DNA of 64,000 nt from Drosophila persimilis. Lineage: Eukaryota > Arthropoda > Insecta > Diptera > Drosophilidae. The stretch covers positions 62,001 through 126,000 of the forward strand of contig NW_020825479.1 of NCBI RefSeq assembly GCF_003286085.1, in the 5' to 3' direction. Below the pieces are notes generated by a model that was not told the origin of the DNA, did not search any database, and saw nothing but the letters and a program-made list of their open reading frames with translations. Each line of letters opens with the position of its first letter. The stretch's first letter is position 1. Of this stretch, positions 21,013-30,136 are shown piece by piece. A program made the translations under genes and the position numbers.

Positions 21013-21937
21013 ACCGGCCTGGTCCGGCCACCCAGATGAGGAGGTGACCGTTTTTCGTTGTTGTCCGTATTGACGTCTTTTTCTTTGTATTTTAGTGGCT
21101 GTCTCTGGATCGACGATTGGGCACATCAATAGACGCCGCCCGATCGCATGCTTTCGCGTGCGCTGGCTATTTGTGCCCTCCACACTTGGCCCAGACCCTC
21201 CAGATCGTCGAATGGCTCGTGATCGGTCCATTGGTCGTCGCCGTCATCGGCTAATTTAGACGCGTCGCAGTCCACATCGGACTCTGAATCCGATATGGCT
21301 GCTGCTGTATTGGCGGCGACGTTGGCAGTGGTGTTGGCAGAGGGGCAGGAACTGCTGCTGCTGTTGGTTGGAGTGGGGGCATGGCTGTTTTGCCCTTGCC
21401 ATTTGCTGCAGTCAATTTGGTGAGTTGATCTGCCATCTGGTCGACCCTCCTTTCCATCTGTTTTATACGCTGTGCATCGCACTGGGCGTCTGGCCGCTGC
21501 TGCTGCTGGTGTTGGCGTGGCATCGGGATGATGGTCACCATACCGATGCTGCTGCCGGATGGTGTTGGCGTTGCTGCTGCGGCTTATGGAGCGGCTGTGG
21601 ATGTGGCTGCTGCTGGCGACGTTGGATTGGCTGCTGTCGCTGTTGGATTGGCTGTGGTTGCTGTTTGCGACGCTTCTCCTCCCTGGCGACCCTATAGGCC
21701 GCTGCCTGGCTGCCTTAAAGGATGGGCATCCCTTGTATGAGCTGATGTGCTGGCCCTGGCAGTTGGCGCATTTGGGCGCGGCACTCCTCGGCTTGCTGCA
21801 GTCTGTCGTCAGGTGCCCACCCGCGCATTTCATGTAAACTGCAGCGCGTCTACAATATGCGCGGGTGTGGCCAAACACCTGGCAACGATGGCACTAGGCA
21901 GGGTCACGGGAGACTCCAAGTGTCTCAACGCGATCTA
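21013..21937 (-). pseudogene. Jockey-like LINE ORF1 (Gag) remnant
   Basis: Reading the minus strand from 21925: C-x2-C-x4-H-x4-C (CHRCQVFGHTRAYC), a second knuckle that has lost its first Cys (MKCAGGHLTTDC), and a third (CANCQGQHISSYKGC). This spacing is typical of Gag-like ORF1 of jockey-clade non-LTR elements. A Ser/Asn/Gln-rich tail follows, ending at a stop at 21126. A TAG just before the first knuckle breaks the upstream frame. No endonuclease or reverse transcriptase is present. 21013-21125 may be the start of the ORF2 side but is too short to assign. Confidence 0.75.
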
Positions 21938-21995
21938 ATTGTGGGTCTTTAGGCAACGAAGGGTGAAATCCCCCCAGAAAACTATCGTTTGAATT

Positions 21996-22013
21996 GTCCC
22001 TACTCGGGTGCCA
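21996..22013 (-). promoter_or_regulatory. Gypsy B primer binding site, tRNA-Lys type
   Basis: The minus strand reads TGGCACCCGAGTAGGGAC two bases after the LTR end. It is one base away from the site of the second LTR copy (58212-58229) and two from that of Gypsy A. Confidence 0.75.
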
Positions 22014-22360
22014 TCTGTAGGAGACTGAGGAGAGGGGAGCGGGCGTTGGGCCGGGCGGCGCAAAACTCACCAGGGACGCTGCACACCCCGACTTCAGCAG
22101 GGTTAAAACTCCTGTTGCCAAGGTCGAGGTGAGCCGCGGGTCCAGTGAGGAGGAGGAAAGGAAGAGAACGCATATCGCTTCTCACTCCAGCAGGGTAAAA
22201 CCCTATTGCCAGAGTCAGAGCGGGAGCGTACGGACCAAGAATGGTTAGAAAAAAGGAAGGGGGGCGCACACGCCGAAACGCGTACCACTTCTCACTCCAG
22301 CAGGGTAAAACCCTGTTGCCAGAGTCAGAGCGGGAGCGTAGGGACCAAAAACAGTCAGAA

Positions 22361-23452
22361 CGAGGGGGAACGTTGTGAGTTGCTGCGGACACCGCAACTC
22401 TACGGTTATACCCGATACTAAGTCAGTATGGCTCTCCTCCGGCAGACGCCGCTAATATTTAACGACACGACAAAGAGTGCGTGCGAGAGAGACAGAAAAT
22501 CAGTCTGAGCGTGACGACGGGCGCTGCGTAGCCACTGCAAATTGATTTGTTCCTTTTGGCTATAAAAATGATCTGATCTGATCCAGATTCAGCAATCTAA
22601 TAGATATGGTCATTATCTATGATTCTGCGTTTTTAGTTTTCTCAAATCTGCAATATTGTGGATGCAACAGATTTTCGTCCTTTGTGGGGGCGGATGGGGG
22701 TGGGGCGAAATTCTGAGATATACGTTTTATAGTGACATCTTAAAGGAGTGTGTGCACCAAATTCGGTTACTCTAGCCTTAATAGTCTCTGAGATTTGTGG
22801 TTGCCTCAGATTTTCGTCCTTTGCGGGGGCGGAAGGGGGTGTGGCGAAATTTGGACATGAAACGGTCACAGGAGTGTGGATACCAAATTTGGTTGCTCTG
22901 GCTTTTATAGGTTCTGAGATCCTTGAACTCATATTTTGCAATTGGCAAAACCGACCATGAAACCTGTGTGTTAGAGTGAGAGAGAGCGAGAAAGAGTGAA
23001 ATTGTTTTCGTGATTCTGGCTGTAATAATTATACGATCTGGTTCAGATTTTGCACTCTAGAAGATATAGTCATCTTCTACGATTCTGCTTTTTTAGTTTT
23101 CTCGTATCGTCGAAATTGTGGATGCCACAGATTTTCGCCCTTTGTGGGGGCGGAAGTGGGCGGGGCAAAGTTTTGAAATATTTTTGGAGCAGTGACATAT
23201 CACAGAAGTCTGGATCCAAAACATCGTTGCTCTAGCTCTTATAGTCTTTGAGCATTAGGCGCTGAAGGGGACGGACAGACGGACAGACGGACGGACGGAC
23301 AGACAGACAGGGCTCAATCGACTCGGCTATTGATGCTGATCAAGAATATATATACTTTATAGGGTCGGAAACGATTCCTTCTGGACGTTACACACATCCA
23401 CTTTTACCACAAATCTAATATACCCCAATACTCATTTTGAGTATCGGGTATA
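22361..23452 (+). mobile_element. mini-me/DINE-like element, full length, plus orientation
   Basis: A 1.09-kb non-coding element. Head: CGAGGGGGAACG, then a hairpin with GAGTTGC/GCAACTC arms. Near the head is TATACCCGATACT; its inverted copy AGTATCGGGTATA ends the element, forming 13-bp subterminal inverted repeats. Inside are two diverged modules and one partial, each with TTTTCG(T/C)CCTTTG(T/C)GGGGGCGG. The tail has the (GTCY)n-type microsatellite (23271-23310), a TATATATA run and a strong palindrome (23430-23452). These are hallmarks of mini-me/DINE-1 elements, which are non-autonomous Helitron/Helentron relatives. No coding capacity. Confidence 0.85.
22975..23000 (+). promoter_or_regulatory. 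GA-rich motif like an MSL recognition element
   Basis: A GAGTGAGAGAGAGCGAGA core followed by AAGAGTGAAA lies mid-element. GA-rich sites of this type recruit the dosage compensation complex in Drosophila, and the ISX Helitron is known to have gained one. The other full copies here have GAGACAGAGCGAG at this position. Function is inference only. Confidence 0.3.
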
Positions 23453-23849
23453 AAAACGGAAAGAGGAAGGGGGAGAGATGACCGCAGTCGGTGGTCCGAC
23501 CGGGGAAAGCAAATGGAAGCAAAAGAATTCTTAGTCACATGATCGAAGTTTTATTGGCCTGATTTCCCTCGCACTCCCTTTTACTTCTACCAACACCTCG
23601 CTCGCTTCCGAAAATCGATTCCTCGGTCTCGCCACGGTCGCTCGACGCTGGCGCTCGTTTTCGGGCCAACGGGACTTTCTCGAAAGAGATCCGCTCTGTT
23701 GTCGGCTGAACATGGCTCTCTCTCCTCGCTGTTCTCTTTGCGGCTATTCTGTGCGAACTGGACGGTTGGCGGGATTTTGGCTATGCAAAAATAAACTAGC
23801 TTATTTACTAACATAGAATATGATTTTAACTGATACCAATCTCGCTCGG

Positions 23850-24690
23850 TCGGGGGTCGACGTTTCTGGTATCTCCGGACTGCCGCCTTCGGGATGTAGG
23901 ATGGCATCCAGATCGCTGACGTCCGGTAGCTCTGCATCTTCGGGGGCGATGTCTTCGGGACGCGGGATGGCGTCAAAGTCGCTGACGGCCGGTGGTCCTG
24001 CATCTTCGGGGGCGATGTCTTCGGGACGCGGGATGGCGTCAAAGTCGCTGACGGCCGGTGGTCCTGCACCTTCGGGGGCGATGTCTAACCCGTCTATCAG
24101 TTCGAGAAGGTTGGGCCCCGAAGAGTGCCGGATGCGGTGGCTCTTCCCAGCGGAGCAACTCTTTTTCGAACTCCGTCGGCTCGAATTGCTGGTGGTATCC
24201 GCGTGCGTTGGCACCTGGCAGACCGTCAGGAATAGTGATGGCCTCTGCCCCCTCGTCGGGGCTCGGACCCGGAGCGGTGAAGTCGGTGAAGCCCAGTGCC
24301 CTGCGCGTGCTCTTCGACGACCTGGTCGGGGTTGACTCGGCTGGGGCCCTGAGCGTGGGTGAACGTGGCCTTGGCGACGTTGCCAGGGCTTGGGTTCTGG
24401 GCGTTGGCGGCCACGTCTCCCGTAATATTGACGTGATCGGGGTCTGAATCGTACACCTCGAGGATCTGGTCTATGCGTGGGGAGCTTACGACGTCGCCGC
24501 ATAGATTTTCCCAGCTGAGGACTTCTGGGTGGACTTGGCATTCTCGCGAAGTGGGGCGAAGAATCAGTTCCTCGATGGTCTCCCAGTCGACTGGGGGCTC
24601 GGACTTGGCTTTTGTCGTGGTTCTCCGTCGGCGGGGGTCTCTAGCATTCGATGAGCTGTGAATAGGAATAGACTTGTTGACTACAGGCAA
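23850..24690 (-). pseudogene. Gypsy B ORF3, broken
   Basis: After pol and before the LTR, the minus strand has an open start at 24690 (MPVVNKSIPIHSSSNA) running to about 24226, with the coding look then passing to a second frame (around 24330-24150, with EPTEFEKELLRWEEPPHP) and a third carrying a 22-residue repeat. At least two frameshifts are needed. The product would be acidic and Pro-rich. It occupies the same slot as Gypsy A ORF3 but I see no clear sequence match. Not a recognisable Env. Confidence 0.5.
23882..24085 (-). repeat. 66-bp tandem repeat in Gypsy B ORF3
   Basis: Three copies at exact 66-bp spacing (GATGTCT starts at 23948, 24014 and 24080). The minus strand encodes a 22-residue acidic repeat with DIAPEDAGPPAVSDFDAI. 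The first two copies are nearly identical. Confidence 0.85.
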
Positions 24691-24779
24691 GAAATACTTT
24701 GATACCCTACGAGTGCGGCAGAGTGGTTATAGACTTAATGTGAATCTCCAAAATGTCGGCCTTGGTTGGTCCCTTGAAG

Positions 24780-27190
24780 GAACAGCCACGCCATGGCGCC
24801 ACCATGGGGTGGAGTCTTCATCTTCGGGCACGGTGTGCAGGCGCTTGTTCACTCTCGCTTCGGTAGTCTTCATATTTGCCCCGCTGCTGCCTGATTCTCG
24901 CCAATCCACTAGCACTGTGACTCTTCCTCCAGAGCTTGATGTAGTAACTCCAATGGTTGGCGGGAAAGTGCATCTGCTACCACGTTTTGCTTCCCTCGGC
25001 GATAGTGGATATCGAATTGATACTGCTGCTATCCGTCCAGTGGGGTAGTCGATCGAGTTGATCCATTTCAGGGCGAGATGGTCCGTGATCACGTCAAATC
25101 GGTATCCTTCCAAGGAACAGCGCAGCTTGCGAATTGCCCACACTATTGCCATGCATTCCTTCTCAATAACGGAGTAGTTCTCCTCGGCTTTGGACAAGCG
25201 TCGACTCGCGTAGGCTATTACTCGTTCCTCGTCCCTTATCTTTTGTGTAAGAACGGCTCCTAACCCTTGTTCGCTAGCGTCGGTTTGCAATGAAAATTTT
25301 TCATGAAAATCAGGGCAGGCGAGAACCGGCGCTTCAGTTAACCTGATCTTCAACTCCTCGAAGGCTTTTCCTGTTTTTCCGACCATTTCCATTACTGATC
25401 TTTCCTTAACAACGCAGTCATGGGTTCTACTATTTCGGAAAAGCTGGGTACAAATCGCCTGTACCAGGAGGCCATACCGATTCATCGGCGAAGTTCCTTG
25501 ACACCGGCAGGAGGTTTCAGGTTGCGCACTGCGGCGATATTGTCAGGATCCGTGTGTATCCCGTTCCCGCTGATGACGTGCCCTAAATATTTCAGTCTGC
25601 GTGTGAAGAAGCTGCATTTGTCCTTGTTGAGTCGAAGATTAGCCGCTGTAGAACTGTCCCGAGATGCAGCCCGATAACGATAATATCATCAAGATAGGCG
25701 AATGCGTGTGGTTCCATGTCAGGGCCAATCACGTTATACAGTGCTCGCTGGAAGGTCGCGCCGGCGGAGTGAAGCCCAAAGGGCATCACTTTCCAGTGAA
25801 ACAATCCGCAGCCCGGCACGGTGAACGCCGTGCACTCGCGGCTGGCTGGGGCAAGCGGAATTTTCCAGTAGCCGCTCTTCAGATCCAGGGTCGATATGTA
25901 GCTGGCATCTCTCAGCTGTTCCAATATGTGTTGAATCCTGGGGAGGGGGACTGATCGCGCGTTCAACTGTCGGAAGTCTATGCACATCCTGATGTCACCT
26001 GTTTTCTTGCCCACGAGGACAATTGGGGCGCTATGTGGACTCTTCGAAGGTTCAAATTTCCCTTCCTTATGCAGTTCGTCGACCTGTTTATTAATGACGG
26101 CTTGCATAGCGGGGTTTTTTGGATAATAACGTTGTTTTATAGGCTTGTTGTCGCGCATCACGATGTTATGTTCTGCAATGGGGGACACTTCGCTGAGGCC
26201 GTCGAATTGTTTCAGTTCTTGTTGCAACCATTCGGCGCTCCAGGGTTCCAGGGGCTCGTCGTCTTTGGGCTCGGATCTAGGGGTCAAAACGTCGGACAAT
26301 TGGGATATACTCACGGTGGCCCCTGTTGCTCCTTGCGTCCGTTGCCAGTCACTGGTGCTCCTACGGCGGGGTCCGTTGTCGCCAGTGCCGGGTTCGAATC
26401 GCATTCGTCTTTTGGATCGCCGCTGTACTCGGAAGGGGTTGGTATCCGCTCCATGGCTCTGGGGTCGAGGCAGGGAAGCGCCGATGTCCATCCGGGTTGG
26501 TATCCTGCTGGGGTCGAGACCTCGTCCGAATTCCTAGAATCCCTTGAAGGAACGGCCACGCACGTCTCGTTCGGTACGTCGTCCTTCGCAAGTTTTTCAC
26601 CTCACCATCATGGATCCCAGGGGATCGGCCACGCACTCCTCGTTGGGTACGTCGTTCCTCGTCGGGTCCTGATGCTGGGTGATCCGGTCTCGACTGAGAT
26701 TCGTAGGTTGATCCAGGCTGGATGTGGATCCTATGTCTTGAGTCCTGTTTTTAAAATTTAGACGCAAGGAGACTCCTCCACACTGCAGGGTCGCGTCTAT
26801 TCCGCATAGAAAATCCATCCCGAGGAGGCGTCATCCATCACGTCTGTCATTACCAGCACCGGTATCTTTACTTGTTGATCTCCTAATCGTATGTCTGCCA
26901 TCAGCGCATGAGTCAATTCCCGTAGGCACCCATCCGCCAATCTGATCGTCGTTCGTACCATCGCTATACTCTGTCCGTTATCCAGCTCCAGAGCTTTGCG
27001 TTCGCTAACGAAGCTCCGTGTGGCGCCTGTGTCCAGAGTAGCGAGTCCTCTCCTTCCATGGTTACTTGCGCGCGAATTCGTCCTTTCTCCAGCCGCAGGG
27101 TTCCCTTTACTGCCTCGGGGTGGGAGCGGCGATCTTCGCCCGGTCCCCTGCCGAGTGAAGCGCCTGTCCGTTTCCCGACAGCATTCTGCG
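24780..27190 (-). pseudogene. pol: Gypsy B pol: protease, reverse transcriptase, RNase H
   Basis: Minus strand, in order: retropepsin with DTGA near 27025 (LDTGATRSFVSERKALEL); a linker; reverse transcriptase 26491-25592 with FRQLNARS, MPFGLHSAGATFQRAL and YLDD at plus 25685-25696; RNase H 25330-25020 with TDASEQGLGAV, EKECMAIVWA and VITDHLALKW. The RNase H C-terminus is frameshifted near 25040 and the whole integrase is missing, with the remnant joined to ORF3 at about 24780. Small frameshifts also affect the protease end and the region around 25590. Confidence 0.85.
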
Positions 27191-27706
27191 ACAGCATTCG
27201 ATGGTGCGTAGCCCGCGACGGCCGCAGTCCCAGCAGTATAAGACTTGGGGCTGTTCATACTCCCTGGAGAAGTGTCTGGACCCGCCGCAGTTCCTACAAG
27301 CATGCTGCACGTCGATTACGGTGTCGGCGTCTTGGATGATGGTTCCATTCCTGGCATTCGGCTGCTGCGAGTCCGTCGACCAATCCCTCACCTGGGTTCT
27401 ATCGTGCCGCTGTCCTCGCAGCCGCGTGATTCCTTGGTCCTCCTTGTTTGACCGGCCGTTGGCCCTGAAGTTTCCCGGGGATGGGTGTCTCGTGCTTGGT
27501 TCGCGTAGCCCGTGCGTTCCGACGGGCCCTTGTTACGCGTCACCTCGAAGTTCACAACCAGTTGAGTTAGTTCGGTGAGAGAATCAACATCTTTTCGCCT
27601 CGTAAACAACTGGTATTCCGGGAGCATGTTATCGTATATAATTTCCAATTCCTGAGCCAGCCCGCGCTGCATCATTAGTCGAATGTCCACGAGGTACGTT
27701 TTATAC
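27191..27706 (-). pseudogene. gag: Gypsy B gag 3' part with zinc knuckle
   Basis: Carries DIRLMMQRGLAQELE, ELTQLVVNFEVTRNKG and a degenerate knuckle (CRNCGGSRHFSREY, where the last Cys reads Tyr), followed by CWDCGRRGLRTIEC. The 5' part of gag is missing at the junction with the RING element at 27706. Complete counterparts are in the array at 49390-50091. Confidence 0.8.
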
Positions 27707-27768
27707 GTTTTATAGCTACTGTCTATACCAAGTTGGCGGCGAGGGTGTAACGTTGTTACATAAATTTT

Positions 27769-27784
27769 TGGCGCCCAACGTGGG
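27769..27784 (+). promoter_or_regulatory. RING element primer binding site
   Basis: TGGCGCCCAACGTGGG matches the site complementary to tRNA-Lys1,2. It differs from the Lys(UUU)-type site of Gypsy A and B, supporting a separate lineage. It lies 8 bases after a likely LTR end TTACA. Confidence 0.75.
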
Positions 27785-28681
27785 TCACTAGCAAAAGTTA
27801 CAGTAAAAAGTATTGGTAACTTTAGCAACAAAATCAGCTATTGGCTCGTCCCACCTATTGCTCGTTTGTATTCATATGCTTAATGCTGACTTTAGTTTTC
27901 TCTAAACGATCTGGTCATTGCTCCGGTACAATTTCAGAATATTGCGGATTCTGCTTGGATCCTAATACTGGTTGTTTCTCTGAGTTTTATTGGGAAGTCG
28001 TCGAGTCTACGACGAAGGGAAGCTTAAGTGATAATCCGGAATTGAGAAAGTAGTTCCCATGTTGACGCATCCTGTCGGGCTAGTCAAACTTGTTGTCTGC
28101 AATGTGTATATATGCTGCTTGCGTATTCATACCGAACAAGCGAGATTGGTTTTGGTCGCGTCCTCCAAGCTACAGTTAATTCAGCGGATATTAGTTTCAA
28201 TAGATTGAATTGTGAGGTTGATTCGGATTTGGTATTGTTACTCTTTGCGCATAGCATACGGTTGCATACAATTGCAGAATATTGCATATTTGGTTTAGGC
28301 CGGATATCAGTACTGATTGTCCCTGTACGGGTGATGGAAGCACAGAGATTGCGGTCCCAGATTTGGTCTTCACTCATACCCTTACCATTGGCGGGTATTA
28401 TTCCAGCGGCAGCGGTGGCTGCATATGGTTGTCTGGAACTAGCGCGTATGCTGCTTGCGTATCCTTGCCGAATCATATGTGGACACTTAAACCAGTGCAC
28501 TGATACTAAGACAATGCAAATTAGAAACCATAGCCCAAACAAAATCAATTCTTTTGTCGCTGTTCCAAAGATTCGCAACTCCTATCCCTATCTTATTATG
28601 TCACCCATTAAATGTCACCCTAGGAAAAATTTGGTAGAATATAGCAAAAAAAAAAAAAATAATAAAAAAATCTTATAAAAA

Positions 28682-29953
28682 ATGCCGCTGCGACATAGTC
28701 CTCAGCAAAACAATCCGCTGAGTTCGGAAAACTTTTGCGGCATTTGTTGCTCCGAAATGTCCAATACTCAGCCGTGTTTTTGTACTCCGTGCAATCACGT
28801 TTTCCATAAAGCATGTCTGGAAGAATGGTTCCCTCATCACGATGATTATCCGAACTGTAGCCGAGTATGTACGTTATCTCAAGCAAAACTAGTTGTTGGC
28901 AATTGTTCTCCAAACAAGCCGCAGCCGGAACCAACAGAATTACCCGGTCCCTCGGGAATTACTACTCGAAGTCTTGCCAAAGCTTTGGAGGTCGTACAGA
29001 CCACGGCAAATGGACATTTTCAGCCAGAGACGGGAAAGATATCCGAGGGAAATGGCAAGAATACCCAATTGAGCCAAATTCCAACTGTAGGTTCAGTCCC
29101 GGTAGAACGAACCACTAGGCCAACTCGTTCCAAAAGAACTCGAGCACCAGCCAAAAAGCAGGTCCCGAAGTTCCCGCCAGGTCGATCTTCCGGTCCGGAA
29201 GTAGTGTGTTTGTCGGGATTGGATGCTAGCCATAGCTCCAACCAGACTGAAGCGCCGTCAGCTAATGTCGCCACTCACTCTAGCCCTTGGGAAGCACCCA
29301 ATGCACGGACAGCCCCTCCAAGCCAGGGGTTGGACTTGGATGTCCTCCAACAGATAATTGAGCGCACTGTGGCCAGAGCCATATCCACTTTGCAGATTCA
29401 GCCGCCAGCGAGTCCGCAGGAAGGGTATGCGAGGCCAAATATCCCAACACCAGTTTCATGTATAAACAGCATGACTAGCCTGCGAACGGCCAAGACGGCC
29501 AACATTATGCAAAAGTGGAATGTTCCTTTTGATGGTTCTACCGAAGGTTTAGGGGTAGAAGAATTCATTTACCGAGTCAAAACATTAACCGATGAATCCT
29601 TGAATAGCGATTTTCTCGGACTTTGCAAACATTTGCACATCTTGCTGGTTGGCAAAGCGCGCGATTGGTATTGGAGATACCACAAGCAGGTAGATCGCAT
29701 TGTTTGGACAGAATTTTGTGCAGCTCTTAGACAACAATATAAAGACTATCGTTCTGAGTTTATGAGCAAGGAATTGATTCGAGCTCGAAAGCAACACGTC
29801 GGAGAACCCTTCGTCGCTTTTCACGACGCCGTGGCTGGTCTTATAGACCGCAGTGCCAAACATGCATTCGTAGAGCTTCGGAAAACCGTCAGAAGGGTGC
29901 ATCCAACAACAGCCGGATGCCCCCAAAAAACCACCATTAATCTTGCCCGTTGA
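28682..29953 (+). CDS. RING-H2 finger fused to retrotransposon Gag, copy 1
   Basis: A 423-codon open frame. Residues 19-63 (28736-28870) have the zinc ligand order of RING-H2: C19, C22, C37, H39, H42, C45, C59, C63, including the tract CNHVFHKACLEEWF. The last pair is spaced C-x3-C instead of C-x2-C. A Pro/Ser/Thr-rich linker follows, then a capsid-type Gag domain at about 276-395 (WNVPFDGS, FIYRVKTL, LLVGKARDWYWRY). The C-terminus after about residue 400 looks scrambled and no CCHC knuckle is present, so the original gag was probably longer. RING-H2 domains usually act as E3 ubiquitin ligases; that role here is inference. The start is the ATG just after an A-rich leader end. Copy 2 at 33909-35180 is identical in protein. 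Confidence 0.8.
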   Translation: MPLRHSPQQNNPLSSENFCGICCSEMSNTQPCFCTPCNHVFHKACLEEWFPHHDDYPNCSRVCTLSQAKLVVGNCSPNKPQPEPTELPGPSGITTRSLAKALEVVQTTANGHFQPETGKISEGNGKNTQLSQIPTVGSVPVERTTRPTRSKRTRAPAKKQVPKFPPGRSSGPEVVCLSGLDASHSSNQTEAPSANVATHSSPWEAPNARTAPPSQGLDLDVLQQIIERTVARAISTLQIQPPASPQEGYARPNIPTPVSCINSMTSLRTAKTANIMQKWNVPFDGSTEGLGVEEFIYRVKTLTDESLNSDFLGLCKHLHILLVGKARDWYWRYHKQVDRIVWTEFCAALRQQYKDYRSEFMSKELIRARKQHVGEPFVAFHDAVAGLIDRSAKHAFVELRKTVRRVHPTTAGCPQKTTINLAR

Positions 29954-30136
29954 CTTAGAGCGAGACAAGAAGAGTTTGGCTTCTTGTTGTGAGAAAAGAA
30001 AGGAAACGAATACGATCGTAAAGAGAAGTTGTCGGTTTTTACCCTATCCCGAACGGATTCATAAATATTTAGAGGTTCGAAACAGAATTTTTAATGAAAA
30101 ACCACATGAAGCCCCAAAACGAATCCAGCGTTTAAG

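Larger units (their letters stand above)
22016..23838 (-). repeat. Gypsy B LTR interrupted by a mini-me insertion
   Basis: About 731 bp of LTR remain when the insertion (22361-23452) is left out. The plus-strand ends are TGTAG and CCA. Matches to the LTR at 58232-58789 cover both ends. The part at 22085-22350 holds two or three tandem copies of a block with CAGCAGGGTAAAACCCT and a shared GCCAGAGTCAGAGCGGGAG, absent from the other LTR copy. The outer end at 23838 is set by TG/CA ends and a weak purine run, so it is approximate. Confidence 0.65.
21938..27706 (-). mobile_element. Gypsy B locus: relative of Gypsy A, minus strand
   Basis: In minus-strand order: gag (27706-27191), protease, reverse transcriptase and RNase H (27190-24780), ORF3 (24690-23850), an LTR (23838-22016, with a mini-me inside), then a primer site (22013-21996) and leader (21995-21938). 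The primer site after the LTR belongs to a further copy, so this LTR sat between two internal regions. The gag end is cut by the RING element at 27706, integrase is deleted, and the leader is cut by the LINE remnant. Protein matches to Gypsy A run through Gag, protease, reverse transcriptase and RNase H. Confidence 0.82.

Noticed and set aside
21368-21838. Plus-strand frames rich in Cys, Trp and Leu
   Set aside because: They are antisense to the LINE ORF1 with its CCHC knuckles.
22361-22400. Head hairpin of mini-me as a transcription terminator or tRNA-like fold
   Set aside because: It is conserved as an element end in all copies, lacks tRNA features, and bacterial-type terminators do not apply.
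23271-23310. CRISPR-like or other regular repeat array
   Set aside because: This is the (GTCY)n microsatellite of mini-me elements with no spacers; the genome is eukaryotic.
26033-26761. 242-codon plus-strand frame, repeated in the array at 42317 and 48028
   Set aside because: It is antisense to the reverse transcriptase and linker, and its conservation follows from the duplication of that DNA.
28112-28678. 188-codon plus-strand frame in the RING element leader
   Set aside because: An equally long minus-strand frame overlaps it, it has no family features, and it lies in the leader; both copies are identical only because the block was duplicated.
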